DNA of 51,618 nt from an uncultured Collinsella sp. (GTDB lineage: Bacteria; Actinomycetota; Coriobacteriia; Coriobacteriales; Coriobacteriaceae): the NCBI GenBank assembly GCA_900551365.1, contig URVZ01000004.1:1-51618 (forward strand), given 5' to 3'. Positions 28,662 to 37,149 of this stretch are shown piece after piece. Both the position numbers and the translations under genes were made by a program. The notes under the pieces are model-generated. The model saw only the letters and a program-made list of their open reading frames with translations, was not told the origin of the DNA and searched no databases. How positions within the stretch are numbered: position 1 is the stretch's first letter; the number at the start of each line of letters is the position of its first letter.

Positions 28662-29156
28662 TTACTTTCCTTCCTTCGCGGGCTTGAAGTCGTAGGTGGG
28701 CTTCAACTTGCACTTTTTAACATCAGAGAAATCGAGGGTAACGGACTCGCCGCCCTCGAGCTCGAGGGTCACGTTCGTCTCGGTGGCGGCGGCAATCTTA
28801 CCGGCGTACTTGCGACGGCCCTCGGTAGCGGTGGAGGTGAGCTCGCAGTTCTCGCCCACAAAGCGGGTAAAGTCGCACGGGCGGCGCAGCGGGCGCGCCA
28901 TACCCGGGCTCGACACCTCGAGCGTATAGCTCGAAGAGATGGGGTCGAGCTCCTCAATCACATCGCCGACCCACTTGGTGTTGGCCGTGACGTCGTTGAG
29001 CGACAGGCTCTGACCCTCGGCACCCTCGATACGCACGCGCACGCAGGGGGCCTTGGTGGCACCCACGAGCTCGACGTCGACGATGTCGACATCGTGCTGG
29101 GGAGCGACGGCCTCGAGCGCGTCGATGATCGCCTGCTCGGTCTTGGTCTTGACCAT
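28662..29156 (-). CDS. rimP: ribosome maturation factor RimP
   Basis: Assists 30S subunit assembly. The product is 164 aa: N-terminal alpha/beta domain (VDIVDVELVGATKAPCVRVRI), the EVSSPGMARPLRRPCDF motif that marks the family, and a C-terminal Sm-like barrel (EGRRKYAGKIAAATETNVTL, KCKLKPTYDF). The ATG at 29156 has GGAGG 7 nt upstream. First gene of the nusA-infB operon. Confidence 0.94.
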   Translation of the reverse strand: MVKTKTEQAIIDALEAVAPQHDVDIVDVELVGATKAPCVRVRIEGAEGQSLSLNDVTANTKWVGDVIEELDPISSSYTLEVSSPGMARPLRRPCDFTRFVGENCELTSTATEGRRKYAGKIAAATETNVTLELEGGESVTLDFSDVKKCKLKPTYDFKPAKEGK

Positions 29157-29174
29157 TGCGGCACCTCCATCCAT

Positions 29175-29209
29175 ACAAAAAAGAAGCGGGGCCGAAACCC
29201 CACTTCTTT
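29175..29209 (-). terminator. leader intrinsic terminator (attenuator candidate) of the rimP-nusA operon
   Basis: On the minus strand: AAAGAAGTGGGG, loop TTTCGG, CCCCGCTTCTTT, then six T. The stem is 12 bp with a single G-U pair on the RNA. It lies between the promoter at 29235-29263 and the rimP ribosome binding site (29164-29168), so it sits in the operon's own leader rather than after a gene. Confidence 0.75.
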
Positions 29210-29234
29210 CAATTACAACTTCATTTGCAAGCAA

Positions 29235-29263
29235 ACTATACCAATAGCTGCGGAAACGTGCAA
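29235..29263 (-). promoter_or_regulatory. sigma-A promoter of the rimP-nusA-infB operon
   Basis: TTGCAC (29258-29263) and TATAGT (29235-29240) with a 17-bp spacer on the minus strand. Transcription would begin near 29228, giving a leader of about 70 nt that contains the terminator above. Confidence 0.7.
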
Positions 29264-29351
29264 GCACAGTACGAATCTGCAGGTCAGCGTGCGCACAGCT
29301 TCTCCACAAGAATAGGACAATTGACCGAAGACACCATGGCAGGTACATGCA

Positions 29352-29387
29352 AAACGAGGGACGGCCCAAACGGACCGTCCCTCGTTT
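29352..29387 (-). terminator. leuS terminator
   Basis: AAACGAGGGACGG / CCGTCCCTCGTTT, perfect 13-bp stem with a 10-nt loop, followed on the minus strand by TTTTGCATG. Outer bases (ATGCAA / TTGCAT) extend the pairing. Confidence 0.85.
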
Positions 29388-29414
29388 ATTGCATGTCAGC
29401 TTTGCGCGCAGCGC

Positions 29415-31991
29415 TTACTTGACCACCAGGTTGACCAGCTTGCCGGGCACGCAGATGGCCTTGACGACCGTCTTGCCCTCGAGCCACTTGGCGACGGCGG
29501 CCTCGGCGGCAGCCTGCATCTCCTCGTTGGAGGCATCGCGGGCAACGTCGACGCGGCCGCGGACCTTGCCGAGCACCTGGACCACGATCTGCACCGTGTC
29601 CTCAACGGACTCGGCCAGGTCGAACTCGGGCCAGGCGGCGGTGTAGGCGTTGCCCTCGCAGCCGAGGGCCTCGTGCCACAGCTCGTCGGCCCAGAACGGG
29701 CAGATGGGGGCAAGGACGCTCACGATATCCTTAGCCACGCCGTAGCACAGCGCCTTGTCGCGGGCGGTACCCTCGGTGGCGTTGAGGTAGGCGCTCGCCG
29801 CGTTGACGAGCTCCATGACGGCCGAGATCGCGGTGTTGAACTGGCCGCGATCGAAGTCCTCGGTGCACTTGGCGATGGTGCGGTGACGCTCGCGATAGAG
29901 CTTCATCGCAACCTCGTCGAGCGCGGACTTGTCGAAGGCCACGTTGGCGTCACCGGACTGGACGAGCTGCCAAACGATACGCCAGGCGCGCTTGATGAAG
30001 CGGTTGGCGCCCTCAACGGCCTTGGGATCCCAGTCGAAGTCCTTCTCGGGCGGAGCGATAAACAGGATCGCCAAACGCATGGTGTCGGCGCCGTAGGGCT
30101 CGATGACCGAGCTCGGGGGCACGACATTGCCCTTGGACTTGGACATGGTGTCGCCGTTCTCGTCCTTGACCATGCCCTGGCACAGCAGGTTGGTGAAGGG
30201 CTCGTCCACGCTCAGCAGGCCCAGGTCGCGCAGCGCCTTGGTAAAGAAGCGACTGTAGAGCAGGTGCAGAATGGCGTGCTCGATGCCGCCAATGTAGTTA
30301 TCGACGGGCATCCAACGGTCGGCGGCCTCTCGGGAGAAGGGCAGCTTGGTGTTGTGCGGATCGGTATAGCGCAGGTAATACCAGCTGGAGCAGGTGAAGG
30401 TGTCCATGGTATCGGTCTCACGCTTGGCCGGGCGGCCGCACACCGGGCAGGTGGTCTCGTAGAACTCCTTGCACTCGGCAAGGGTCTCGCCGGCGCCCAG
30501 GTCAAGGTTCTCGGGCAGCGTCACCGGCAGCTGATCCTCGGGCACGGGCACGATGCCGCAGTGCTCGCAGTGGATGGCCGGGATGGGGTTGCCCCAATAG
30601 CGCTGGCGGCTGATGAGCCAGTCGCGCAGACGAAACTCGACCTTGCGACGACCACAGCCCATGGCCTCGAGGTCGGCCACGATTGCAGCCTCGCCCTCGG
30701 AGTGCTTACCACCGCGCATGCCGGTGTACTTGCCGGACTGGACGAGGGTGCCCTCGGCAGCGTGAGCGCAATCCCAGTCGACGGTCTCGGCATGGAAGGT
30801 ATCGATGGTCTCGCCGCTGGCCTCGACGGCAGCGCGATCGTCATCGTCTAGGATGATCGGCACGATCGGCAGGTCGTACTTACGGGCAAACTCAAAGTCG
30901 CGCTGGTCGCCACAGGGAACGGCCATGACGGCACCGGTACCGTAGTCGGCGACGACATAATCGGCAACCCACACGGGGACCTTCTCGCCGTTGACGGGGT
31001 TTACCACATAGCGGCCCGTAAAGGCACCGTGCTTCTCGAGGGTGCCCTGGGCACGCTCGACGGCAGAGATATGCTTGGAGTCCTCGACGATCTTGGTGAC
31101 GGCCTCCTCGTACTCCGTGCCCTCGACGAGCTCATGCAGGCCGGCGTACTCGGGAGCCAGGACAAAGAAGGAGACGCCAAAAAGGGTGTCGGCACGCGTG
31201 GTAAAGACGGTGATCTTGCCCTCATCGCCCTCGATGGGCTCGCCATCCTGGTCGCACAGGGTAAAGTCGACCTCGGCGCCCTCGGAGCGACCGATCCAGT
31301 TGGCCTGCATCTGCTTAACGCGCTCGGGCCAGCCGGGGAGCTTCTCCAGGTCGTCGAGCAGCTCCTGAGAGTACTCGGTAATCTTGTAGTACCACTGCTC
31401 CAGGTCGCGTTTCTCGGGCTCGGTGCCGCAGCGCCAGCACTTGCCCTCGGTAACCTGCTCGTTAGCCAGAACGGTCTTGCAGGTGGGGCACCAGTTGACC
31501 GGGTTCTTCTTGCGGTAGACCAGGCCCTTTTCCCACATCTTCTCAAAGATCCACTGGCCCCAGCGGTAATAATCGGGGCTGCAGGTCTTGACCATGCGAT
31601 CCAGATCGTAGGAGAAGCCCATGCGCTTCATCGTGGCGAGCGCCTGGTCCATGTTCTTATACGTCCAGGCGGCAGCCTGCGTGTTGTGCTTGATGGCGGC
31701 GTTCTCGGCAGGCAGGCCAAAGGCGTCAAAGCCGATGGGATGCAGCACGTCATAGCCGCGCATGCGGGCCTGACGGGCCATGGCATCGCCGATGGTATAG
31801 TTGCGCGCGTGGCCCATGTGCAGGTCGCCCGACGGATACGGGAACATCTCGAGCACGTACTTCTTGGGCTTGCTGTCGTCGGTGTCGACAGCAAAGAGGT
31901 TGGAGTCCTCCCAGGCCTTCATCCACCGGGACTCGATGGCCTGCGCGTCGTAAACAGGAATCTCGTCCTTATGATCTGTGCAATCGCACAT
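29415..31991 (-). CDS. leuS: leucyl-tRNA synthetase
   Basis: Charges tRNA-Leu. The product is 858 aa. Class I motifs: PSGDLHMGHARNY (HIGH equivalent HMGH) near residue 55, MSKSKGNVV (KMSKS equivalent) near residue 610, a zinc-type insertion CPTCKTVLANEQV...CWRCG, an editing domain, and a second Cys cluster CEHCG...CPVCG. The start is ATG at 31991 with AAAGGAG upstream; the open frame extends further but into a palindrome with no ribosome binding site. It starts with a Cys/Asp-rich MCDCTDHKDE. Confidence 0.96.
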   Translation of the reverse strand: MCDCTDHKDEIPVYDAQAIESRWMKAWEDSNLFAVDTDDSKPKKYVLEMFPYPSGDLHMGHARNYTIGDAMARQARMRGYDVLHPIGFDAFGLPAENAAIKHNTQAAAWTYKNMDQALATMKRMGFSYDLDRMVKTCSPDYYRWGQWIFEKMWEKGLVYRKKNPVNWCPTCKTVLANEQVTEGKCWRCGTEPEKRDLEQWYYKITEYSQELLDDLEKLPGWPERVKQMQANWIGRSEGAEVDFTLCDQDGEPIEGDEGKITVFTTRADTLFGVSFFVLAPEYAGLHELVEGTEYEEAVTKIVEDSKHISAVERAQGTLEKHGAFTGRYVVNPVNGEKVPVWVADYVVADYGTGAVMAVPCGDQRDFEFARKYDLPIVPIILDDDDRAAVEASGETIDTFHAETVDWDCAHAAEGTLVQSGKYTGMRGGKHSEGEAAIVADLEAMGCGRRKVEFRLRDWLISRQRYWGNPIPAIHCEHCGIVPVPEDQLPVTLPENLDLGAGETLAECKEFYETTCPVCGRPAKRETDTMDTFTCSSWYYLRYTDPHNTKLPFSREAADRWMPVDNYIGGIEHAILHLLYSRFFTKALRDLGLLSVDEPFTNLLCQGMVKDENGDTMSKSKGNVVPPSSVIEPYGADTMRLAILFIAPPEKDFDWDPKAVEGANRFIKRAWRIVWQLVQSGDANVAFDKSALDEVAMKLYRERHRTIAKCTEDFDRGQFNTAISAVMELVNAASAYLNATEGTARDKALCYGVAKDIVSVLAPICPFWADELWHEALGCEGNAYTAAWPEFDLAESVEDTVQIVVQVLGKVRGRVDVARDASNEEMQAAAEAAVAKWLEGKTVVKAICVPGKLVNLVVK

Positions 31992-32017
31992 ATCAGCTCC
32001 TTTGTTATCTCGGTTGG

Positions 32018-32135
32018 GGCGGGGCGTTCTTACCTTTGCTCGCTGCTGCGGACAGTCCTGCTCGCACGAAGAGCACATTAAGTGCTCTTCGGCTCGTGCG
32101 GAACTTGCAGCGAGCAAAGGTAAGAACGCCCCGCC
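32018..32135. repeat. 118-bp palindrome immediately upstream of leuS
   Basis: Perfect 29-bp arms at 32018-32046 (GGCGGGGCGTTCTTACCTTT...) and 32107-32135, with an inner stem CGAAGAGCAC / GTGCTCTTCG and loop ATTAA. It ends 26 nt before the leuS start. No T-box signature (GGGTGG) and no U-run, so it is not a classical attenuator. Confidence 0.8.
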
Positions 32136-32172
32136 ACATCGTTAACTCGCATGATGATAGCAAATACAACAA

Positions 32173-32203
32173 GCGAGATGCCTGCGACTTGCAGGCATCT
32201 CGC
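32173..32203. terminator. guaB downstream terminator
   Basis: Perfect 13-bp stem GCGAGATGCCTGC / GCAGGCATCTCGC with a 5-nt loop; T-rich on both sides (TTTATCT on plus, TTGTTGTATTT on minus). Placed between guaB and leuS. Confidence 0.7.
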
Positions 32204-32262
32204 TTTATCTAAATAACGTGGTTGGGAATCAACCTTTGTCTGAAACTCGTTCTAGCACGAAC

Positions 32263-32362
32263 GGGTTTTCCAGGTGCCGCAGATTGCCGTGAAAGAGGAG
32301 CGTCGCGTACTTTGGTACGCGAGCGACGGTTTGAACGGCAAGGTGCGGTGCTTGGGAAAGCC
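32263..32362. repeat. 100-bp imperfect palindrome at the 3' end of guaB
   Basis: Arms GGGTTTTCCAGGTGCCGCAG... (32263-32290) and its imperfect complement (32335-32362), about 20 of 28 positions pairing, with an inner CGCGTAC / GTACGCG stem. It stops 2 nt before the guaB stop codon. Likely a structured 3' UTR or dispersed element. Confidence 0.5.
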
Positions 32363-32364
32363 GC

Positions 32365-33876
32365 TTAGCGGTAGCTGACGCTTTGCTGGGAGTCCTTCAC
32401 GACAACGTCGTGGGCGCCGCCTTCGACGATGGAGGTGGAGCTGACCAGCGTTAGGCGTGCCTTTTCCTGGAGCTCGGGGATCGAGAGGGCGCCGCAGTTG
32501 CACATCGTGGACTTAACCTTGTAGAGCGTGCCGCCCACGCCGTCCTTGAGGGATCCGGCGTACGGGACGTAGGAGTCGACGCCCTCGACGAAGCTGAGCT
32601 TCGCGGCGCCGCCCAGGTCGTAGCGCTGCCAGTTGCGGGCACGCGCAGAACCCTCGCCCCAGTACTCCTTCATGTACTGGCCGTTGACGTTGACGCGCTC
32701 AGTCGGGCTCTCGTCAAAGCGGGCAAAGTAACGGCCCAGCATCATAAAGTCGGCACCCATGGCAAGGGCAAGCGTCATGTGGTAGTCGTAGACGATACCG
32801 CCGTCGGAGCACACGGGCACGTAGACGCCGGTCTCCTCGTAGTACTCGTCACGGGCGCGGCAGACGTCGATCAGCGCGGTGGCCTGGCCACGACCGATGC
32901 CCTTGGTCTCACGGGTGATGCAGATGGAACCACCGCCGATACCGACCTTGATGAAGTCGGCACCGCAGTCGGCCAGGAAGCGGAAGCCCTCGGCGTCGAC
33001 AACGTTACCGGCACCGACCTTGACGTCCTCGCCGTAGTTGGCGCGGATCCACTCGATGGTGCGCTTCTGCCACTCGCTGAAGCCCTCGGAGGAGTCGATG
33101 CACAGGACATCGGCACCGGCCTCGATGAGCAGCGGCACACGCTCGGCATAGTCGCGGGTGTTGATACCGGCGCCGACCATGTAGCGCTTGTCGTTATCGA
33201 GCAGCTCGTTGGGGTTAGTCTTGTGACTGTCGTAGTCCTTGCGGAACACAATGCCCATGAGGTGATCGTTATCGTCGACGATGGGCAGGGCGTTGAGCTT
33301 GTTGTCCCAGATAACGTCGTTGGCAACCTTGAGGCTGATGTTCTTGTCACCCACGATGAGCTGCTCACGCGGGGTCATGAACTCGGAGACCTTCGTCTGG
33401 TGGTCATCGCGGCTGGGGCGATAGTCACGGCTGGTGACGATGCCCAGGAGCTTACCCTTGGGAGTGCCGTCGTCGGTGACCGGCATAGTGGAGTGACCGG
33501 TCTTCTCCTTGAGCTCGATGACCTGCTCCATGGTCATGTCGGGGGTCAGCGTGGAATCGGACTGAACGAAACCGGCCTTGTGATCCTTGACGGCCTTGAC
33601 CATAGCGGCCTCGGACTCGGCGCTCTGGGAACCGTAAATGAAGGACAGGCCACCCTCGGTAGCGAGCGCGACACCCATATCGACGCCCGAGACGGACTGC
33701 ATGATGGCGGAAACCATGGGGATGTTCAGGGTGATTGCCGGCTTCTCACCGCGCTTAAAGCGGGTTAGCGGCGTCTTAAGAGAGACGTTGTTGGGGATGC
33801 ACTGCGAGGACGAGTAACCAGGGACCAGCAGATACTCCGAAAACGTGTGGGACTCACCGGGAAAGAACGTAGCCAT
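32365..33876 (-). CDS. guaB: IMP dehydrogenase
   Basis: Oxidises IMP to XMP, the committed step of GMP synthesis. The product is 503 aa. TIM barrel with the active-site loop GIGGGSICITRE, whose Cys forms the thioimidate, two CBS domains in the middle (FVQSDSTLTPDMTMEQV..., FMTPREQLIVGD...), and SDGGIVYDYHMTLALAMGADFMMLG for phosphate binding. It carries the insertion and C-terminal region (ARNWQRY, VPYAGSL) seen in the type with CNCG near the end. The ATG at 33876 has AAAAGGAG upstream. Confidence 0.95.
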   Translation of the reverse strand: MATFFPGESHTFSEYLLVPGYSSSQCIPNNVSLKTPLTRFKRGEKPAITLNIPMVSAIMQSVSGVDMGVALATEGGLSFIYGSQSAESEAAMVKAVKDHKAGFVQSDSTLTPDMTMEQVIELKEKTGHSTMPVTDDGTPKGKLLGIVTSRDYRPSRDDHQTKVSEFMTPREQLIVGDKNISLKVANDVIWDNKLNALPIVDDNDHLMGIVFRKDYDSHKTNPNELLDNDKRYMVGAGINTRDYAERVPLLIEAGADVLCIDSSEGFSEWQKRTIEWIRANYGEDVKVGAGNVVDAEGFRFLADCGADFIKVGIGGGSICITRETKGIGRGQATALIDVCRARDEYYEETGVYVPVCSDGGIVYDYHMTLALAMGADFMMLGRYFARFDESPTERVNVNGQYMKEYWGEGSARARNWQRYDLGGAAKLSFVEGVDSYVPYAGSLKDGVGGTLYKVKSTMCNCGALSIPELQEKARLTLVSSTSIVEGGAHDVVVKDSQQSVSYR

Positions 33877-33976
33877 GTTTCTCCTTTTTCCATGCGACCG
33901 GTCGGCTGCAGGCCTCGTAGGACCCAGCCCAACCTTGGGCGCCCAATACTGGGGAAGTATCTTAACGCACTTTGAC

Positions 33977-33985
33977 TGCTACAAT
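33977..33985 (+). promoter_or_regulatory. extended -10 promoter of the ModE-like gene
   Basis: TGCTACAAT, an extended -10 (TG at 33977-33978, TACAAT at 33980-33985), 84 nt before the start. No good -35 is visible. Confidence 0.4.
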
Positions 33986-34069
33986 GCATGATTTAAGAAG
34001 AGCACACGAGGGTTTGACGCAGGCTTTGCGTTTGCCCAGCAAACACTTTAGCGGGGAGACGTGGAGCGT

Positions 34070-34414
34070 ATGGAGTACAAGACGACGGCAAAGTTGGTCA
34101 TTCAAGCGTGCGACAAAGATCTGCCGGGCGTGTTTGGACACGGCTGCGTCTTGCTGCTGCAGGGTATCGCCCGCGAGCACTCGCTCAACCGCGCCGCCAA
34201 GAGCATGGGCATGGCGTATTCCAAGGCCTGGCGCATCGTGAACGAGGCCGAAGGTCAGCTGGGCTGCAAACTCATCGAGCGCGACGGCGCCCGCGGATCC
34301 ACCCTCACCCCCGCCGGCGAGCGAGCCATAGCGGTCTACGAGGAGCTGCGGGCCGACGTCAACAACGTCATCGCCACCAAAGCAAGCGACCTCATCGCAA
34401 GCATTAAAGAGTAG
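34070..34414 (+). CDS. ModE/LysR-type winged-helix regulator (DNA-binding domain only)
   Basis: The product is 114 aa. HTH segment GIAREHSLNRAAKSMGMAYSKAWRIVNEAEGQLG followed by LIERDGARGSTLTPAGERAI matches the N-terminal domain of ModE-family regulators. The molybdate-binding TOBE/Mop domains are absent, so the ligand, if any, is unknown. Start uncertain: ATG 34070 or GTG 34061; GGGGAG is only 2 nt from the GTG. It is divergent from guaB and its stop overlaps that of the PLP gene by 11 nt. Confidence 0.8.
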   Translation: MEYKTTAKLVIQACDKDLPGVFGHGCVLLLQGIAREHSLNRAAKSMGMAYSKAWRIVNEAEGQLGCKLIERDGARGSTLTPAGERAIAVYEELRADVNNVIATKASDLIASIKE

Positions 34415-35408
34415 CTAGTTTACGAAGGGCATTGTCTAGGGCGGACGCTACGACCAGGGGATTGTCGGTGCCGGCGAAGAGACGGATGGTGCTCCCCTGC
34501 TTGCCGCGTGGGGCCGAAAGGCGCGTCGCTGCGCCGCCGGCGAGCGATGTGCGGAACTCCCCCGACAAAGCATCGAACAGCTCCCCTGCGCTAAGCTCGA
34601 TAAGATCGAATTCAACTGCCGGGCCAAAACCATGCTCGAGGATCCCCGTTGCAACCACATGGTCGGGATGCGAGCTCAGCCCGGGATAGCGCACGTTGCG
34701 TACCATCTCGTTCGCAGCCAAGTACTCGGCCAGCGCACGGGCGCGGTCGAAATGTGCCTGCATGCGGACGTTAAGCGAGGGCAACCCGTGCTCGAGCACG
34801 TCGGCCTCCTCAGTAGAAAGGACGAGTGATAAAGCACCGCAGCCCGTAAACAACGCATGCGCGCACTCGGCAGCAGCATCCACACGATGGCGCTTGAGCT
34901 GCGAGCGCGCCACCGAAGCGGCAACGAACTTGCGCGGCGCCTTACCAGCACACACGCGGTCGAGCGCCTCGAGCGACAGCACGGCACCCAGCCGCAGCGG
35001 ATCGCAGCCAAAAGCCGACGCCACGGTGTTGTCCACAACCAACAGCGCATGGGCCTCGCGAGCCGCACGACCCAGCGCACGCAGATCGGGCACGCGCAGA
35101 CCAAACCCGCCGATGGAGTTGACAAACCACCACAGGTGCGGCCCCTCGGCATCAAACGAAGCATCATAGCCCTCGGAAGCAGCAGCAAACGCCGCAACCG
35201 ACGGCGGGTCCACGAGAACAACATCGCAGCCATCAAAGCCGCGCTCAAACGCATCGGTAAAGTCATCGGCAAACGCGACCAGGCGGTCACCGGGACGCAC
35301 AATCCCCAGCTGAGACAGCGCTGCTGGCACATGCGAGGCCGCAAGCAACCGCACCTCACGCGCGCCGGCTCTCAAAGCCCAAGCCTCTTCTAGCTGTTGC
35401 ACGTCCAC
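34404..35408 (-). CDS. Cys/Met-metabolism PLP-family protein lacking the Schiff-base lysine
   Basis: The product is about 334 aa, shorter than the usual 380-400. It aligns with cystathionine gamma-synthase and methionine gamma-lyase family members: VVDNTVASAFGCDPLRLGA corresponds to VDNTFATP...PLxLGA, and EFRTSLAGGAATRLSAPRGKQG to the C-terminal substrate Arg region. In ungapped alignment the motif SATK reads LDRV, so the PLP lysine is Arg (codon CGC). It is therefore probably inactive or has a changed role. Start set at GTG 35408 after AAGGGA. Transcribed downstream of the sucrose locus but separated by a terminator. Confidence 0.75.
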   Translation of the reverse strand: MDVQQLEEAWALRAGAREVRLLAASHVPAALSQLGIVRPGDRLVAFADDFTDAFERGFDGCDVVLVDPPSVAAFAAASEGYDASFDAEGPHLWWFVNSIGGFGLRVPDLRALGRAAREAHALLVVDNTVASAFGCDPLRLGAVLSLEALDRVCAGKAPRKFVAASVARSQLKRHRVDAAAECAHALFTGCGALSLVLSTEEADVLEHGLPSLNVRMQAHFDRARALAEYLAANEMVRNVRYPGLSSHPDHVVATGILEHGFGPAVEFDLIELSAGELFDALSGEFRTSLAGGAATRLSAPRGKQGSTIRLFAGTDNPLVVASALDNALRKLATL

Positions 35409-35435
35409 ACGGCACCGTCCCTTCACAAACAAAAA

Positions 35436-35466
35436 CCCACGATGCGGGTGTTACCCGCATCGTGGG
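35436..35466 (-). terminator. terminator of the sucrose operon
   Basis: Perfect CCCACGATGCGGG / CCCGCATCGTGGG stem, 5-nt loop, followed by TTTTTG on the minus strand, 39 nt after the hydrolase stop. Confidence 0.88.
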
Positions 35467-35504
35467 CAACGGCTGCAGTATAGCGCCGATATGCGACGAA
35501 TCGC

Positions 35505-37043
35505 CTAGATGTTGAGCGTGTGATAGTTCACGCTCGCACCCGGAGCGTCAACGGTCACACCATAGGCCTCAGGATAGATGCGCGTCGAGAACACCAGCGC
35601 GCCATCGTTCACAAACACCTCGACCGAGGAGACATCGCCAACAATGCGCACGTTACGAACCTCGTCGACGGGCTCCCAACGCACGGTACGACCGCAGCCG
35701 GCAGAAGCGCGACCCTCATCGGTAAATCGCATCTCAAAGCGCGAGGGCAGTCCGCCCTCGGCGGGCACATACGCCAGCTTCAGCTCGCCATCAACAATCG
35801 CGGTAAACGCGCCGTCGACACCGTCGACAGCAAGGTCAAAGCAGGTATCGCCGTCAACCTCCAACGAGCCCTCCCCCACACGCACCGAGGCATAATGGCG
35901 CTCGATCTCGCACGCCGGCTGCTGCAGCACCACGCCGCCGTCACCGGCCGTAAGCTCGCGCGGCACCGTCATGCAGTGCTGCCAGCCGCACGCCACGGTG
36001 GGCGCGTTGCCATAGGTCGGCTCATCGGGCATACCCATCCAGCCAATCAGAATGTGGCGACCGTCCTCGGCCGTGAACTCCTGCGGAGCATAGAAGTCAA
36101 AACCGGCGTCCCACAGGCGGAACTCGCCCAGCTCATAGACACCGTCACCACCCGTAATGTCGCCCGTTACAGGCATGTAGCCCGCTGCATACACATTGCC
36201 GCGGTCCCAACGACCGCCCTCGAGCCCCTGGGGCGAGAACGACAAAAATGCAGCGGTATCGCCATTCGCATCGAGCTCGATATAGCCGGGGCACTCCCAC
36301 ATAAAGCCAAAGCGCTCGGGCGTAGACACACGACTCTCGAGCTCCCAACTCAGCATATCGGCCGAGCCATACACCAGGATCTCGCCCACATCGCGCCCGG
36401 CACCCTCGCCGTGCATGGCGCAAAATCGACTATCGACATGCGGCCCATCCACGCGACGACGCGCGCCCAGCACCATGTGGTAACGCCCGTCATCATCGCG
36501 CCACACCTTGGGGTCACGCACGTGGCAGGTCAAATCCTCGGGATAATCATCGGACGCCAGCACCACGCGCTTTTGGCTGAACTCCCGACCGGCAAGGCCA
36601 TCAACGCTCTCGACATAAACAGTATCGGCGCGACGGCCGGTATTGACGTAGTCGTACGTGCCGTCCGCATCGGAAAGCTTAACGTTGCCCGTATAGAGCA
36701 CGCGAATGCGGCCGTCCTCGGCAAGCGCGGAGCCTGAATACACGCCATGGCAATCGAACGGCTCGTCGGGCAGCAGCGGGGCGCCAACATATTCCCAGTT
36801 CATAAGGTCGCGGCTTGTGGCATGGCCCCACATCTTTACGCCACCGTTCACATCAAACGGGGCATACTGGAAGTACGCGTGAAACACGCCGCCCGCTTGG
36901 CAAAGACCGTTGGGGTCGTTGAGCCAGCCCGCCGGCGGCATAATATGGAAGCGCTGGCCATACGCGCCATGGCCGCACTCAGAGGCGGCAGCGTCAACAG
37001 CGGCAACCAGCTTTGCAAGGTCGCGGCCAAGTGCATTAGACAT
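35505..37043 (-). CDS. scrB: GH32 sucrose-6-phosphate hydrolase
   Basis: Cleaves sucrose-6-phosphate from the PTS into glucose-6-phosphate and fructose. The product is 512 aa. GH32 five-blade propeller: nucleophile Asp in WLNDPNG, transition-state Asp in RDPKV, acid/base Glu in WECPG; the C-terminal beta-sandwich includes VEVFVNDGALVFSTRIYP. Next to an EIIBC permease and a LacI regulator, which makes the substrate sucrose or a similar beta-fructoside. No signal peptide, so cytoplasmic. Confidence 0.92.
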   Translation of the reverse strand: MSNALGRDLAKLVAAVDAAASECGHGAYGQRFHIMPPAGWLNDPNGLCQAGGVFHAYFQYAPFDVNGGVKMWGHATSRDLMNWEYVGAPLLPDEPFDCHGVYSGSALAEDGRIRVLYTGNVKLSDADGTYDYVNTGRRADTVYVESVDGLAGREFSQKRVVLASDDYPEDLTCHVRDPKVWRDDDGRYHMVLGARRRVDGPHVDSRFCAMHGEGAGRDVGEILVYGSADMLSWELESRVSTPERFGFMWECPGYIELDANGDTAAFLSFSPQGLEGGRWDRGNVYAAGYMPVTGDITGGDGVYELGEFRLWDAGFDFYAPQEFTAEDGRHILIGWMGMPDEPTYGNAPTVACGWQHCMTVPRELTAGDGGVVLQQPACEIERHYASVRVGEGSLEVDGDTCFDLAVDGVDGAFTAIVDGELKLAYVPAEGGLPSRFEMRFTDEGRASAGCGRTVRWEPVDEVRNVRIVGDVSSVEVFVNDGALVFSTRIYPEAYGVTVDAPGASVNYHTLNI

Positions 37044-37105
37044 ATCAAAGTCCTAACGGATCGAAAGTAACAAGGCGCCAGAGATCGACACCGGATACGG
37101 GAAAC

Positions 37106-37130
37106 GCCCGCGAGCATACAACCCGCGGGC
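37106..37130. promoter_or_regulatory. intercistronic hairpin between scrA and scrB
   Basis: GCCCGCG / CGCGGGC with an 11-nt loop and no strong U-run. May reduce readthrough from scrA to scrB. Confidence 0.45.
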
Positions 37131-37149
37131 ACCCTTCAATCAAAAGCTC

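Noticed and set aside
31992..32364. T-box leader for leuS
   Set aside because: No conserved GGGTGG antiterminator sequence and no U-run after the hairpin; only a long palindrome is present.
33877..33990. Purine-type riboswitch upstream of guaB
   Set aside because: No three-way-junction consensus is visible; the region has only a promoter-like and GC-rich stretch.
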